DNA from: Drosophila persimilis
Lineage: Eukaryota; Arthropoda; Insecta; Diptera; Drosophilidae
Assembly (NCBI RefSeq): GCF_003286085.1
Contig: NW_020825327.1
Span: 682,001-746,000 of the forward strand
Reading direction: 5' to 3'
DNA: 64,000 bases
Positions 18,122 through 28,301 of this stretch are shown here, in pieces. Below the pieces are notes generated by a model that saw nothing but the letters and a program-made list of their open reading frames with translations, was not told where the DNA came from and did no database searches. The position numbers and the translations under genes were made by a program. Within the stretch, counting starts at the first letter, position 1, and every line of letters begins with the position of its first letter.

Positions 18122-19792
18122 ATGGCAGAAAAAAGTAAACCCACTCTTGAAGACTTAAAGATTAAGCTCAAAAGTAGAGTAAAAAGCATTCGCTGCTTAG
18201 AGGATCGATTAGATCAAGGGTCGATTCCTTTGCAATTACCGGAATTACAATGTAGATTAGATTGTTTGAATGCTTCAATTGAAAAGGCTAACCATTTGCA
18301 GGAGCCAATCGAGGACATAACAGGTGATGATGCATATGCAGCCGAGTTGGAAGAGCTGATAATTGTCATCAAAGGAAAGATAATGTCGCTTATCGCCGCC
18401 TTTGATGCAGCAAGCGAGACGAAGCCAGTGTTTTCTTCAGCCCCAACTCATGCTAGACTTCCGAAATTGGCATTACCCAAATTTAGTGGTAAACACACGG
18501 AATTCAAAAATTTTATTAGCCTTTTTGAAAGACTAGTCCATAGCGACAACAGCATACCGGTGATCGAAAAATTTAATCATTTGATTTCGTGCCTCTCTGA
18601 TGAAGCATTAGGAACAATAAAGGCGTCCCAAGTCACCGAGGCAAATTATGAAAAGGCCATGGCTGGCCTAAAACGAGTATATGACAACGATTATTTGATT
18701 TTCACGAATAATATTTCCACATTGTTCAATCTGCCGAGAATGTCGCATCAATCTGCATCATCTCTAAGAACTCTAATCGATACTGTTTCGTCGATTTACG
18801 GATCGTTACTGTCGATCGGAGATGATACAAAAATTTCGAATGCAATGCTCATTCATCTCGTTTTAAACAGAGTCGACCCAGTGACGAAACAAAAGTGGGA
18901 TGAACAGCTTACTTATGAGAAGTTGCCGCTTTGGTCCGACTTTGAGAAAGTCTTGAATCGTCGATACCAGCATCTGTCTGCTGAAGAATCGACCAAGCCA
19001 AGGCAAGACAAAGTCATGCCAAGCAAGCAACATAATCGCAGTTCATTTGCTTGTTCTTCCACTTCCACCAACAGTAGAACTCAGCAAACTTGTAGCTACT
19101 GCAATTCAGGAGACCCTTCATTTTCGCGTCTCTCGGTGATGCAAAGGTTTGAGTTTGCTAAGTCGGCATCCCTATGCATTAATTGTCTGCGAAAAGGCCA
19201 CGCTGTTGTAAAATGCAAAGCCAATAAATGTCGAGTGTGCAGCCGCTCACATCATACATTATTGCATCGATACACAGTGTCGGCTTATAGTCTCGCGTTG
19301 CCACCACCCCAAGAGAGTCCTTCTCCTCCATCAAATCAGAATCAACCTTCCACGTTACATGTTTTGCATGCAACAGCGTTGGACAGGGTAATTCTGGCTA
19401 CGTCGATCGTAAGCGTCCGAACTAAGAGCGGTGAACACATTCTGGCCAGAGCTCTGCTCGACTCTGGATCACAAACAAATTTCATTACCGAGGACCTCGC
19501 TAATCGCTTACAGATCCGTAGAGAGGAGTCCTGTATTAACTTGCTTGGAATTGGTGAATCTAATTCTCAAGTAAAGGATAAAATACACACAGTGGTGAAG
19601 TCGCGAATAAATGGTAGTGAGTTCTCCTTTGATTTTTGGATCCTGAAATCAATTTCAGGTTATCACCCTGACCAGTCAGTGAATGTGACTGACTGGCGAA
19701 TCCCAGAGAACCTACCATTGGCAGACCCTTATTTCTACAAGCCACAAGCCACAAAGAATAGATATGTTAATTGGAGCAGAATCGTTCTTTGA
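18122..19792 (+). CDS. gag: BEL-B1 gag and protease
   Basis: Starts at ATG 18122 (MAEKSKPTLEDL). The N-terminal half is helical (SIRCLEDRLDQG), then the Gag core (LPKLALPKFSGKHTEFKNF). The zinc section has CSYCNSG, CINCLRKGHAVVKC and CRVCSRSHH. The same frame continues into protease with ALLDSGSQTNFI and VNVTDWRIPENL. Only this copy of the family has an uninterrupted protease; B2 and B3 lost about 175 bp here. A 7-bp duplication (ACAAGCC) near 19745 breaks the frame before RT. Confidence 0.88.
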   Translation: MAEKSKPTLEDLKIKLKSRVKSIRCLEDRLDQGSIPLQLPELQCRLDCLNASIEKANHLQEPIEDITGDDAYAAELEELIIVIKGKIMSLIAAFDAASETKPVFSSAPTHARLPKLALPKFSGKHTEFKNFISLFERLVHSDNSIPVIEKFNHLISCLSDEALGTIKASQVTEANYEKAMAGLKRVYDNDYLIFTNNISTLFNLPRMSHQSASSLRTLIDTVSSIYGSLLSIGDDTKISNAMLIHLVLNRVDPVTKQKWDEQLTYEKLPLWSDFEKVLNRRYQHLSAEESTKPRQDKVMPSKQHNRSSFACSSTSTNSRTQQTCSYCNSGDPSFSRLSVMQRFEFAKSASLCINCLRKGHAVVKCKANKCRVCSRSHHTLLHRYTVSAYSLALPPPQESPSPPSNQNQPSTLHVLHATALDRVILATSIVSVRTKSGEHILARALLDSGSQTNFITEDLANRLQIRREESCINLLGIGESNSQVKDKIHTVVKSRINGSEFSFDFWILKSISGYHPDQSVNVTDWRIPENLPLADPYFYKPQATKNRYVNWSRIVL

Positions 19793-20489
19793 ATTATTAG
19801 CTGTTGGTCAAATTAAACAAGGTCCTGACTTTCCAACTCTTCAGAAAACCCTTCTTGGTTGGGTTGTGTCGGGAAAATATGTTTCCAGGAGTTCTGCTCC
19901 TCAAATTACAAACAGTTTGAGTTGCAGTGAAGAGTTGCTAGTATCCATCGATAGGACCTTGAAAAAGTTTTGGTCACTGGAAGAAATGCCATCTACCAAG
20001 AAAATTGCCACACCTGAGCACAAGCTATGTGAAGAACACTATCGTAAGACGACTCAGGTACTATCATCAGGTCGGTTCGAAGTAAGGCTCCCGTTTAAAT
20101 CAGATCCAAATTGTTTTGGCAACTCCTTTGAGGTTGCGAAACGGCGGTTTTTGTCGCTTGAAAGACGATTGCATCGTGACCCTGAGTTGAAGAAAATGTA
20201 CTTGGAATTCATGGAAGAGTACCTCTCCTTAGGTCATATGTCTCCTACTGACAATACGATTCCTTCTACTCCACACTACGTAATCCCTCATCAGTGTGTT
20301 CTGAGGCCCCAAAGTACGTCTACCAAGCTCCGAGTCGTGTTCGATGCTTCGTCCAAGACGTCCTCACAGGTGGCCTTAAATGACATTCTGATGGTGGGAC
20401 CTACCATTCAAGAGGAATTATACTCGACACTGCTCCGTTTCCGTCTGCACAGGTTTGCCCTGACTGCTGATGAGAAGAGACCCTTCTGA
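19764..20489 (+). pseudogene. pol: BEL-B1 pol: linker and N-terminal RT
   Basis: Pol segment from MLIGAESFFELL through YVIPHQCVLRPQ, LRVVFDASSK and ALTAD. It stops because about 67 bp are missing at 20471 relative to B3 (32030-32100), which removes the rest of RT motif A. The shifted frame ends in EKRPF. Confidence 0.83.
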
Positions 20490-21123
20490 ATCCTTGAGAT
20501 TATACAAGCTCAACACTGTTACCTATGGGACTGGACCAGCCCCATTCTTAGCTATCCGGTGTTTGAAAAGGTTGAGTGAGTCTGCGAAGCTCTCATTCCC
20601 TAGAGCTGCTAACGTTATTGGGTCCGACTTTTACGTCGATGACTTGTTGACTGGTGCTGCATGCGTAGAGGAGCTAAGGGCAATTAAGTCCGAAGTGTCT
20701 CAGGTTCTTCAGACCGCAGGGTTTGAGTTGACTAAGTGGTTTTCAAACTCACCCGAGATCACCGCATCTGAGAGCACAGCCAAACCCATAACAATCTCGG
20801 ATTCAGAGTCGACAAAGGCGTTAGGAATCTCATGGTTACCTACTGACGATGCCTTTAAGTTCAAAATTGACAATTCAGTTATGGGTCTCCGAGCGACAAA
20901 ACGGAACATACTATCGGTGACATCAAAGTTGTTTGAACCCCTTGGTTTATTAAGTCCTATCGTTATAAAAGGCAAGATCCTATTGCAGGAGCTTTGGCTT
21001 AACAAACTAGATTGGGATGAGTCGATCCCGCTGCATTTGGAAACAGCGTGGAATTGGAATATCCATATCTCGGTTTGTGTATTCCGATCCGACGTCACCG
21101 GTTCAAATACATGCCTTTGCTGA
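20470..21123 (+). pseudogene. pol: BEL-B1 pol: RT palm (YVDD) and connection
   Basis: Contains NTVTYGTGPAPFL, then SDFYVDDLLTGA with the catalytic Asp pair, KALGISWLP, LFEPLGLLSP and LDWDESIP. Two small deletions near 21050-21065 relative to B3 shift the frame, and the last ~20 codons are nonsense. Confidence 0.83.
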
Positions 21124-21355
21124 CGCCTCCATGAGAGCGTATGGAGCGTGCGTCTATATACGTGGCAGAACTGCAGAAGGTTTAAAAGTATCATTGTTGA
21201 CTTCGAAATCCAAAGTAGCGCCGCTCAAGACCAAAACACTCCCAAGGCTTGAGTTATGTGCCGCTCACCTTCTCGCAGATCTCTGTCACAGAATCAAGCC
21301 CCTATTAAACGTGCCCATTGAACGAGTAGTTTATTGGTCGGATTCAGAGGTGTAA
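21017..21355 (+). pseudogene. pol: BEL-B1 pol: RNase H-like start
   Basis: Correct frame for HAFADASMRAYGACVYI, SKSKVAPLKT, RLELCAAHLLA and YWSDSEV. It ends at a TAA created by an extra GT at about 21351. B2 has the same extra GT (24360); B3 does not. Confidence 0.8.
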
Positions 21356-22155
21356 CTCTTCATTGGATCCGGTCTCATCCATCGTCGTTGTCGACTTTCG
21401 TTTCAAATAGAGTGGCTGAGATTCAAGATTGGTCAGATGATGCTACGTGTCGGTATGTGCCCACGAAACAGAACCCAGCAGATATTGTCTCAAGAGGTTG
21501 TGACGTCGACGAAATCGTTCAGTCAATTTGGTTCGAAGGACCATCATTTCTGAAAGAGGAAGAAGAAAACTGGCCCAAGAACGCTCATTTCGAACACTCC
21601 GATGATCTTCAGCTGGAAAAGAGGAAGACTGCGGTCGGGCTGACCGCGGCTGTGCGAAGTTCGGAGCTGTTAGATGTCATCGAGGGATTCTCGTCACACC
21701 TCAAACTGCTTAGAGTGTTCGTGTATGTGTTCCGCTTTATAAGAAAATGTAAAGACCCACGCCTAAAATTCGAAAAAACTATCTCACCGACCGAATACAA
21801 TGAAGCCTTTTATAAAATTGTCGAAATCGTCCAGCATCACGAGTATCAAGGAGAAATCGAAAAGGTTAGGAAAGGATCTACAATTGGTCCTAGTCTTCAG
21901 CGGTTGAACCCATTCATCCATGAAGACACAGGAACTTGGTGTAACTTTTCGTTGTTGCGAGTGGGGGGGCCACTAGCCAAAGCTCCTATATCATACGATG
22001 CCAAGTTTCCTCTGCTTTTGACTAAGCGCTCGCAATTCGTGCGAAGCTATATTCGTCATCTGCACCATTCGAATTTTCATGTCGGCCCACGAGCACTTGT
22101 GAGCATCCTTCGACAGAGCGTGTGGATAGTGAACGCTCAGGAGGTCTGCCGTTAG
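21334..22155 (+). CDS. pol: BEL-B1 pol: RNase H end and integrase zinc-domain start
   Basis: TLHWIRSHPSSLSTFVSNRVAEIQ, ADIVSRG and the long linker to the integrase zinc domain (RHLHHSNFHVGPRALV, with the two His). It ends at a TAG after VCR (22153-22155). B3 has the same TAG; B2 has CAG there. A further base insertion at about 22175 separates it from the integrase core. Confidence 0.82.
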   Translation: MVGFRGVTLHWIRSHPSSLSTFVSNRVAEIQDWSDDATCRYVPTKQNPADIVSRGCDVDEIVQSIWFEGPSFLKEEEENWPKNAHFEHSDDLQLEKRKTAVGLTAAVRSSELLDVIEGFSSHLKLLRVFVYVFRFIRKCKDPRLKFEKTISPTEYNEAFYKIVEIVQHHEYQGEIEKVRKGSTIGPSLQRLNPFIHEDTGTWCNFSLLRVGGPLAKAPISYDAKFPLLLTKRSQFVRSYIRHLHHSNFHVGPRALVSILRQSVWIVNAQEVCR

Positions 22156-22198
22156 ACAGTTCGATCATGTATGCGCTCTTTTTAAATGCAAGCCTGGA

Positions 22199-22663
22199 TT
22201 GCTGACGCAACTCATGGGGAATTTACCCGCAGATCGACTCCGTGCTCTCCGCCCATTTTCAATTTTCGGCGTTGATTTTTGTGGACCAGTGCACACAACA
22301 TTGAAAATTCGCGGAAGGCCCCCATACAAGTCATACATTGCGATTTTTGTTTGTTTTGCGTCCAAGGCGGTTCACCTAGAAATAGTTTCCGATCTAACTA
22401 CTGATTGTTTTTTGTTGGCTTTTCAAAGGTTCGTCTGGCGCCGAGGATATCCCCAAGTCGTTCATTGCGACAACGGGACGAACTTCGTCGGAGCGAGCCG
22501 CCATCTCAGCGCTCTGCGGATCAGGCTCAAGGAGCAAGGAGACGCAATTCGCGACTTCGCGTCAAAGAACGGATGCGAATTTGCGTTCATACCGCCGCAA
22601 GCTCCTCACATGGGAGGGCTATGGGAGGCAGGTGTAAAAACGGTTTTTCGGCGGCCCATACAC
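22199..22663 (+). CDS. pol: BEL-B1 pol: integrase core
   Basis: DDE core with IFGVDFCGPV, HCDNGTNFVGA and GGLWEAGVKT supplying D, D and E. Right after GVKT about 700 bp of the C-terminal region are missing, and the frame jumps to VFRRPIHK, then into the inverted LTR, stopping at 22684. The C-terminal DNA-binding part is therefore absent. Confidence 0.82.
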
Positions 22664-22966
22664 AAATTAGAAGAGTTTTTCTAATCAATTACCGAAAACT
22701 TTGGCTGTAATTTAAATTATTTATTTTGCGGGGCGAAAAACTTGATACGCTCGATCTAATTCAAGGTTGGCGAACAACTCTATTTTCTTCACAATTCAAA
22801 TCTCTTACTCTAGCTATCCTACGGTGGCAAAGCGGGGCGAATTCGCCAAGAGCGAGAGAGCGAGCTTTTATTGCGCTCCCGCTTTGCCCTAGCCTAACTT
22901 ACACTAGACTTCATAATTCAGATCAATAACTAATAATTGTGGCCATGGATGGAAGGTCACGAAACA
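22664..22966 (-). repeat. BEL-B2 3' LTR (inverted relative to B1)
   Basis: Reads TGTTTCGTGACC...CTTCTAATTT on the minus strand. It is correctly placed and oriented as the 3' LTR of B2, whose pol ends just upstream at 22995. It lacks its last ~5 bp (TTTCA-type end), where it is fused to the end of B1 pol. Confidence 0.88.
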
Positions 22967-22994
22967 CCGACCCGGTTGAACGCCTGCATCGGCT

Positions 22995-24377
22995 TCAACA
23001 CATTGGTAGCGGCGCCAATTTGTGTATGGCCCGCCGAAAAACCGCTCCAGTGCTAGTCCTTATTTCGACGACCCTGACCATGCCGTCCTCTCCTTCGTGC
23101 GTGGCGATGACCTCCCCACGAGCCACTTCTGAGGCGGCAGATTGTCCTCGGCCACGATGACGTGGTCTCCTTCCTCGAGGTTCGGTTGCCGCTGGTGCCA
23201 TTTGCCCCGAATTTGCAGCCCCAGGACATATTCGCGGGACCATCGCTGCCAAAACGCTTGCCTGACTGACGAGACAAGTCGCCATCGCCGCAAGCAACCG
23301 AGACTCTCCTGGTCCGGAGGCCGCAGTGCTGGGGGGGCGATGAGCGACCCGCCTGTCAGCAGGTGCCCGGGTGTTAGGGCCTCGCCGTCGCTTGGATCTT
23401 GACTGATGGCTCCCAGCGGCCTCGAGTTCATTATGGCCTCGATGCCGACGAGGACTGTGGCGAGTCGCACGGAGTCGATCTGCGGGTAAATTCCCCATGA
23501 GTTGCGTCAGCAATCGAGGCTTGCATTTAAAACAGCGCATACACGATCGAATTGTCTGACGGCAGACCTCCTGAGCGTTCACTATCCAAACGCTCTGTCG
23601 AAGGATGCTCACAAGTGCTCGTGGGCCGATATGAAAATTCAAATGGTGCAGATGACGAATATAGCTTCGCACGAATTGCGAGCGCTTAGTCAAAAGCAGA
23701 GAAAACTTGGCACCGTATGATATAGGAGCTTTGGCTAGTCGCCCCCCCACTCGCAACAACGAAAAATTGCACCAAGTCCCTGTGTCTTCATGGATGAATG
23801 GGTTCAACCGCTGAAGACTAGGACCAATTGTAGATCCTTTCCTAACCTTTTCGATTTCTCCTTGATACTCGTGATGCTGGACGATTTCGACAATTTTATA
23901 AAAGGCTTCATTATATTCGGTCGGTGAGATAGTTTTTTCGAAATTTAGGCTTGGGTATTTACATTTTCTTATAAAGCGGAACACATACACGAACACTCTA
24001 AGCAGTTTGAGGTATGACGAGAATCCATCGATGACATCTAACAGCTCCGAACTTCGCACAGCCGCGGTCAGCCCGACCGCAGTCTTCCTCTTTTCCAGCT
24101 GAAGATCATCGGACTGCTCGAAATGAGCGTTCTTGGGCCAGTTTTCTTCTTCCTCTTTCAGAAATGATGGTCCTTCGAACCAAATTGACTGAACGATTTC
24201 GTCGACGTCACAACCTCTTGAGACAATATCTGCTGGGTTCTGTTTCGTGGGCACATACCGACACGTAGCATCATCTGACCAATCTTGAATCTCAGCCACT
24301 CTATTTGAAACGAAAGTCGACAACGACGATGGATGAGACCGGATCCAATGAAGAGTTACACCTCTGAATCCGACCAA
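22995..24377 (-). pseudogene. pol: BEL-B2 pol: RNase H end to pol C-terminus, integrase core deleted
   Basis: Minus-strand frame from TLHWIRSHPSS through the zinc domain (HLHHLNFHIGPRALV ... CMRCFKCKPR; here CAG replaces the TAG of B1/B3) to NLPADRLRA. About 450 bp of integrase core are then missing at 23468-23480. The C-terminal region is read correctly in another frame (23060-23470: VGIEAIMNSRPLG, HLLTGGSL, FWQRWSREYV), and the end (IHKLAPLP) is back in this one. Confidence 0.82.
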
Positions 24378-25012
24378 TAAACTACTCGTTCAATGGGCAC
24401 GTTTAATAGGGGCTTGATTCTGTGACAGAGATCTGCGAGAAGGTGAGCGGCACATAACTCAAGCCTTGGGAGTGTTTTGGTCTTGAGCGGCGCTACTTTG
24501 GATTTCGAAGTCAACAATGATACTTTTAAACCTTCTGCAGTTCTGCCACGTATATAGACGCACGCTCCATACGCTCTCATGGAGGCGTCAGCAAAGGCAT
24601 GTATTTGAACCGGTGACATCGGATCGGAATACACAAACCGAGATATGGATATGTCTTCCAATTGAGATAGTGTATTTTTCAACTTATTCCACGCTGTTTC
24701 CAAATGCAGCGGGATCGACTCATCCCAATCTAGTTTGTTAGGCCAAAGCTCCTGCAATAGGATCTTGCCTTTTATAACGATAGGACTTAATAAACCAAGG
24801 GGTTCAAACAACTTTGATGTCACCGATAGTATGTTCCGTTTTGTCGCTCGGAGACCCATAACTGAATTGTCAATTTTGAACTTAAAGGCATCGTCAGTAG
24901 GTAACCATGAGATTCCTAACGCCTTTGTCGACTCTGAATCCGAGATTGTTATGGGTTTGGCTGTGCTCTCAGATGCGGTGATCTCGGGTGAGTTTGAAAA
25001 CCACTTAGTCAA
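24356..25012 (-). pseudogene. pol: BEL-B2 pol: RT connection and RNase H start
   Basis: Minus-strand frame: KALGISWLP, LFEPLGLLSP, LDWDESIP, HAFADASMRAYGACVYI and SKVAPLKT, ending at the extra-GT TAA after WSDSEV. It lacks the YVDD region, deleted just upstream. Confidence 0.82.
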
Positions 25013-25013
25013 C

Positions 25014-25628
25014 TCAAACCCTGCGGTCTGAAGAACCTGAACCTAACCTAAGAATCGTATTGTCAGTAGGAGACATATGACCTAAGGAGAGGTACTCTTC
25101 CATGAATTCCAAGTACATTTTCTTCAACTCAGGGTCACGATGCAATCGTCTTTCAAGCGACAAAAACCGCCGTTTCGCAACCTCAAAGGAGTTGCCAAAA
25201 CAATTTGGATCTGATTTAAACGGGAGCCTTACTTCGAACCGACCTGATGATAGTACCTGAGTCGTCTTACGATAGTGTTCTTCACATAGCTTGTGCTCAG
25301 GTGTGGCAATTTTCTTGGTAGATGGCATTTCTTCCAGTGACCAAAACTTTTTCAAGGTCCTATCGATGGATACTAGCAACTCTTCACTGCAACTCAAACT
25401 GTTTGTAATTTGAGGAGCAGAACTCCTGGAAACATATTTTCCCGACACAACCCAACTAAGAAGGGTTTTCTGAAGAGTTGGAAAGTCAGGACCTTGTTTA
25501 ATTTGACCAACAGCTAATAATTCAAAGAACGATTCTGCTCCAATTAACATATCTATTCTTTGTGGCTTGTAGAAATAAGGGTCTGCCAGTGGTAGGTTCT
25601 CTGGGATTCGCCAGTCAGTCACATTCAT
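25014..25628 (-). pseudogene. pol: BEL-B2 pol: linker before RT
   Basis: MNVTDWRIPENLPLADP through YLSLGHMSPTDNTI, then an abrupt change to a short foreign stretch at 25033-25048. RT motifs from YVIPHQC to beyond YVDD (about 500 bp in B3, 31791-32289) are gone. Confidence 0.82.
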
Positions 25629-27010
25629 TGACTGGTCAGGGTGATAATAAAATTTGTTTGTAATCCAGAGTCGAGCAGAGCTCTGGCCAGAATGTGTTCA
25701 CCGCTCTTAGTTCGGACGCTTACGATCGACGTAGCCAGAATTACCCTGTCCAACGCTGTCGCATGCAAAACATGTGACGTGGAAGGTTGATTCTGATTTG
25801 ATGGAGGAGAAGGACTCTCTTGGGGTGGTGGCAACGCGAGACTATTAGCCGACACTGTGTATCGATGCAATAATGTATGATGTGAGCGGCTGCACACTCG
25901 ACATTTATTGGCTTTGTATTTTACAACAGCGTGGCCTTTTCGCAGACAATTAATGCATAGGGATGCCGACTTAGCAAACTCAAACCTTTGCATCACCGAG
26001 AGACGCGAAAATGAAGGGTCTCCTGAATTGCAGTAGCTACAAGTTTGCTGAGTTCTACTGTTGGTGGAAGTGGAAGAACAAGCAAATGAACTGCGATTAT
26101 GTTGCTTGCTTGGCATGACTTTGTCTTGCCTTGGCTTGGTCGATTCTTCAGCAGACAGATGCTGGTATCGACGATTCAAGACTTTCTCAAAGTCGGACCA
26201 AAGCGGCAACTTCTCATAAGTAAGCTGTTCATCCCACTTTTGTTTCGGCACTGGGTCGACTCTGTTTAAAACTAGATGAATGAGCATTGCATTCGAAATT
26301 TTTGTATCATCTCCGATCGACAGTAACGATCCGTAAATCGATGAAACAGTATCGATTAGAGTTCTTAGAGATGATGCAGATTGATGCGACATTCTCGGCA
26401 GATTGAACAATGTGGAAATATTATTCGTGAAAATCAAATAATCGTTGTCATATACTCGTTTTAGGCCAGCCATGGCCTTTTCATAATTTGCCTCGGTGAC
26501 TTGGAACGCCTTTATTGTTCCTAATGCTTCATCAGAGAGGCACGAAATCAAATGATTAAATTTTTCGATCACCGGTATGCTGTTGTCGCTATGGACTAGA
26601 CTTTCAAAAAGGCTAATAAAATTTTTGAATTCCGAGTGTTTACCACTAAATTTGGGTAATGCCAATTTCGGAAGTCTAGCATGAGTTGGGGCTGAAGAAG
26701 ACACTGGCTTCGTCTCGCTTGCTGCATCAAAGGCGGCGATAAGCGACATTATCTTTCCTTTGGTGACAATTATCAGCTCTTCCAACTCGGCTGCATATTC
26801 ATCATCACCTGTTATGTCCTCGAGTGGCTCCTGCAAATGGTTAGCCTTTTCAATTGAAGCATTCAAACAATCTAATCTACATTGTAATTCCGGTAATTGT
26901 AAAGGAATCGACCCTTGATCTAATCGATCCTCTAAGCGGCGAATGCTTTTTACTCTACTTTTGAGCTTAATCTTTAAGTCTTCAAGAGTGGGTTTACTTT
27001 TTTCTGCCAT
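25625..27010 (-). CDS. gag: BEL-B2 gag with truncated protease
   Basis: Starts at ATG 27010 (MAEKSKPTLEDL). Gag core and zinc motifs are intact (CINCLRKGHAVVKY has lost the last Cys of that knuckle). The protease begins ALLDSGLQTNFI but is cut by a ~175-bp deletion at a short TTA homology, so the frame ends ITLTSQ. B3 has the same deletion. Confidence 0.85.
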   Translation of the reverse strand: MAEKSKPTLEDLKIKLKSRVKSIRRLEDRLDQGSIPLQLPELQCRLDCLNASIEKANHLQEPLEDITGDDEYAAELEELIIVTKGKIMSLIAAFDAASETKPVSSSAPTHARLPKLALPKFSGKHSEFKNFISLFESLVHSDNSIPVIEKFNHLISCLSDEALGTIKAFQVTEANYEKAMAGLKRVYDNDYLIFTNNISTLFNLPRMSHQSASSLRTLIDTVSSIYGSLLSIGDDTKISNAMLIHLVLNRVDPVPKQKWDEQLTYEKLPLWSDFEKVLNRRYQHLSAEESTKPRQDKVMPSKQHNRSSFACSSTSTNSRTQQTCSYCNSGDPSFSRLSVMQRFEFAKSASLCINCLRKGHAVVKYKANKCRVCSRSHHTLLHRYTVSANSLALPPPQESPSPPSNQNQPSTSHVLHATALDRVILATSIVSVRTKSGEHILARALLDSGLQTNFIITLTSQ

Positions 27011-27570
27011 AATGGTTGTTTTTCGACAGTGATTGCAGTAAACGAAAGATGTATGTATGAACATATAACTGTTGCGTCCAAATAGCGGTTCACATATGTC
27101 TGTATGTGTCGATATGTATGTATTTATGTGTTTTTAGTTATATTTATGCAATTACTAATAAAATGCATGCAATCAAGGTCTACTATATGTATATCAAACG
27201 TCTGTGCCTAGAATTGAAGGCGATGTGCAATGTTTTCAGCACAAGACACCTCAAAGAGAGATCTGAATGTCTTTTGCTCAGCCTTCAATTTTCTGCACAA
27301 ATACCTCTGATTCCTCTTTTGGATCTTTGAATCCAACTGCTACTTTCCTGTCTTTATCGCAGGGCATCTCTCGGCGGTAGCAGAATTTGCACAAAAATTA
27401 TTGTTGGCGCGACCGACGCGATGATATTTTACAAAAAAATTGATTGCCGATTGCACACACACACGACGCGGGCAACGAATATGTTTGCATATGTATACTG
27501 CAATTTCTTGTGTCACTGTCACTTATTTTTGTTGCCTATAATTCACTTTACAGTCCACCCGGGGGCGCCA
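27011..27570 (-). other. BEL-B2 leader and primer-binding site
   Basis: Leader homologous to 17562-18121. The primer-binding site TGGCGCCCCCGGGTGG is on the minus strand at 27555-27570, touching the LTR. No gene is visible. Confidence 0.7.
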
Positions 27571-27880
27571 TGAAAAATTAGAAGAGTTTTTCTAATCAAT
27601 TACCGAAAACTTTGGGTGGCTGTAATTTAAATTATTTATTGGGCGGGGCGAAAAACTTGATACACTCGATCTAATTCAAGGTTGGCGAACAACTCTATTT
27701 GCTTCACATTCAAATCTTTTACTCTAGCTATCCTACGGTGGCAAAGCGGGGCGAATTCGCCAAGAGCGAGAGAGCGAGCTTTTATTGCGCTCCCGCTTTG
27801 CCCTAGCCTAACTTACACTAGACTTCATAATTCAGATCAATAACTAATAATAGTGGCCATGGATGGAAGGTCACGCAACA
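27571..27880 (-). repeat. BEL-B2 5' LTR
   Basis: TGTTGCGTGACC...CTAATTTTTCA on the minus strand, 310 bp, with the full CA end touching the primer-binding site. Confidence 0.9.
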
Positions 27881-28274
27881 AGTCAAATTCATTTAATTTG
27901 ATCTTCATATGTAGCTTCATATTTGGTTCCTTGAGGTTATTCAAACAAATCAAGGGTTTATGATCACTTAAAACCTCAAACGATCTACCAAACAGGTATG
28001 GTCTGAAATACTAAGTTGCTCAAACTATAGCTAGTAATTCCTTTTCTATTGCTGATATATATTGCTGGATACGCGGCATCTATTGTTTTATGTTCAACTT
28101 CTAGCTTAGGGTGTTTGTTTACATTGCCGGCTATCGGCTACACGTGGTCTACTTCGAGCGTGAGATTGTTTATGGGGGTTCGAGGCTGAGGGTGTCGGAT
28201 TGTTTATAGTATGTGGGTTCAGGGTAATAGACATAGATAAGGGTATGCGGAGCATGGACTATAGATATGTCACA
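27881..28274 (-). pseudogene. Errantivirus RNase H remnant and LTR fragment (unit 2/3 junction)
   Basis: Same arrangement as 10547-10888: RNase H (KLNEFD, EVLSDHKPL region) with the same TGA and TAG stops near 28008-28022, then LTR sequence up to 28274. The LTR start here reads TGTGACATATC instead of AGTGACATATC. Confidence 0.65.
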
Positions 28275-28301
28275 CCCCCATCGTTAGATTTAAGTCTGTC
28301 C

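Larger units (their letters stand above)
17260..22663 (+). mobile_element. BEL/Pao retrotransposon BEL-B copy 1 (plus strand)
   Basis: The only plus-strand coding element in the window. It has a 302-bp 5' LTR, primer-binding site, gag-protease, RT, RNase H and integrase, but no 3' LTR of its own. Its integrase stops in GVKT and joins ...VFRRPIHK, directly against an LTR in the opposite orientation (22664-22966). Pol has at least five frameshifting indels and a TAG. Left flank is copy b of the DINE-1/ISY repeat; right flank is BEL-B2 tail to tail. Confidence 0.87.
22664..27880 (-). mobile_element. BEL/Pao retrotransposon BEL-B copy 2 (minus strand)
   Basis: Has both LTRs in the expected orientation (27571-27880 and 22664-22966), primer-binding site, gag and pol. 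Large deletions removed protease (25650), most of RT including YVDD (25033-25048) and the integrase core (about 23470). Right flank is the errantivirus RNase H (AGTCAAATTC), exactly the flank of B3 at 35124. Left flank is B1. Confidence 0.87.
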
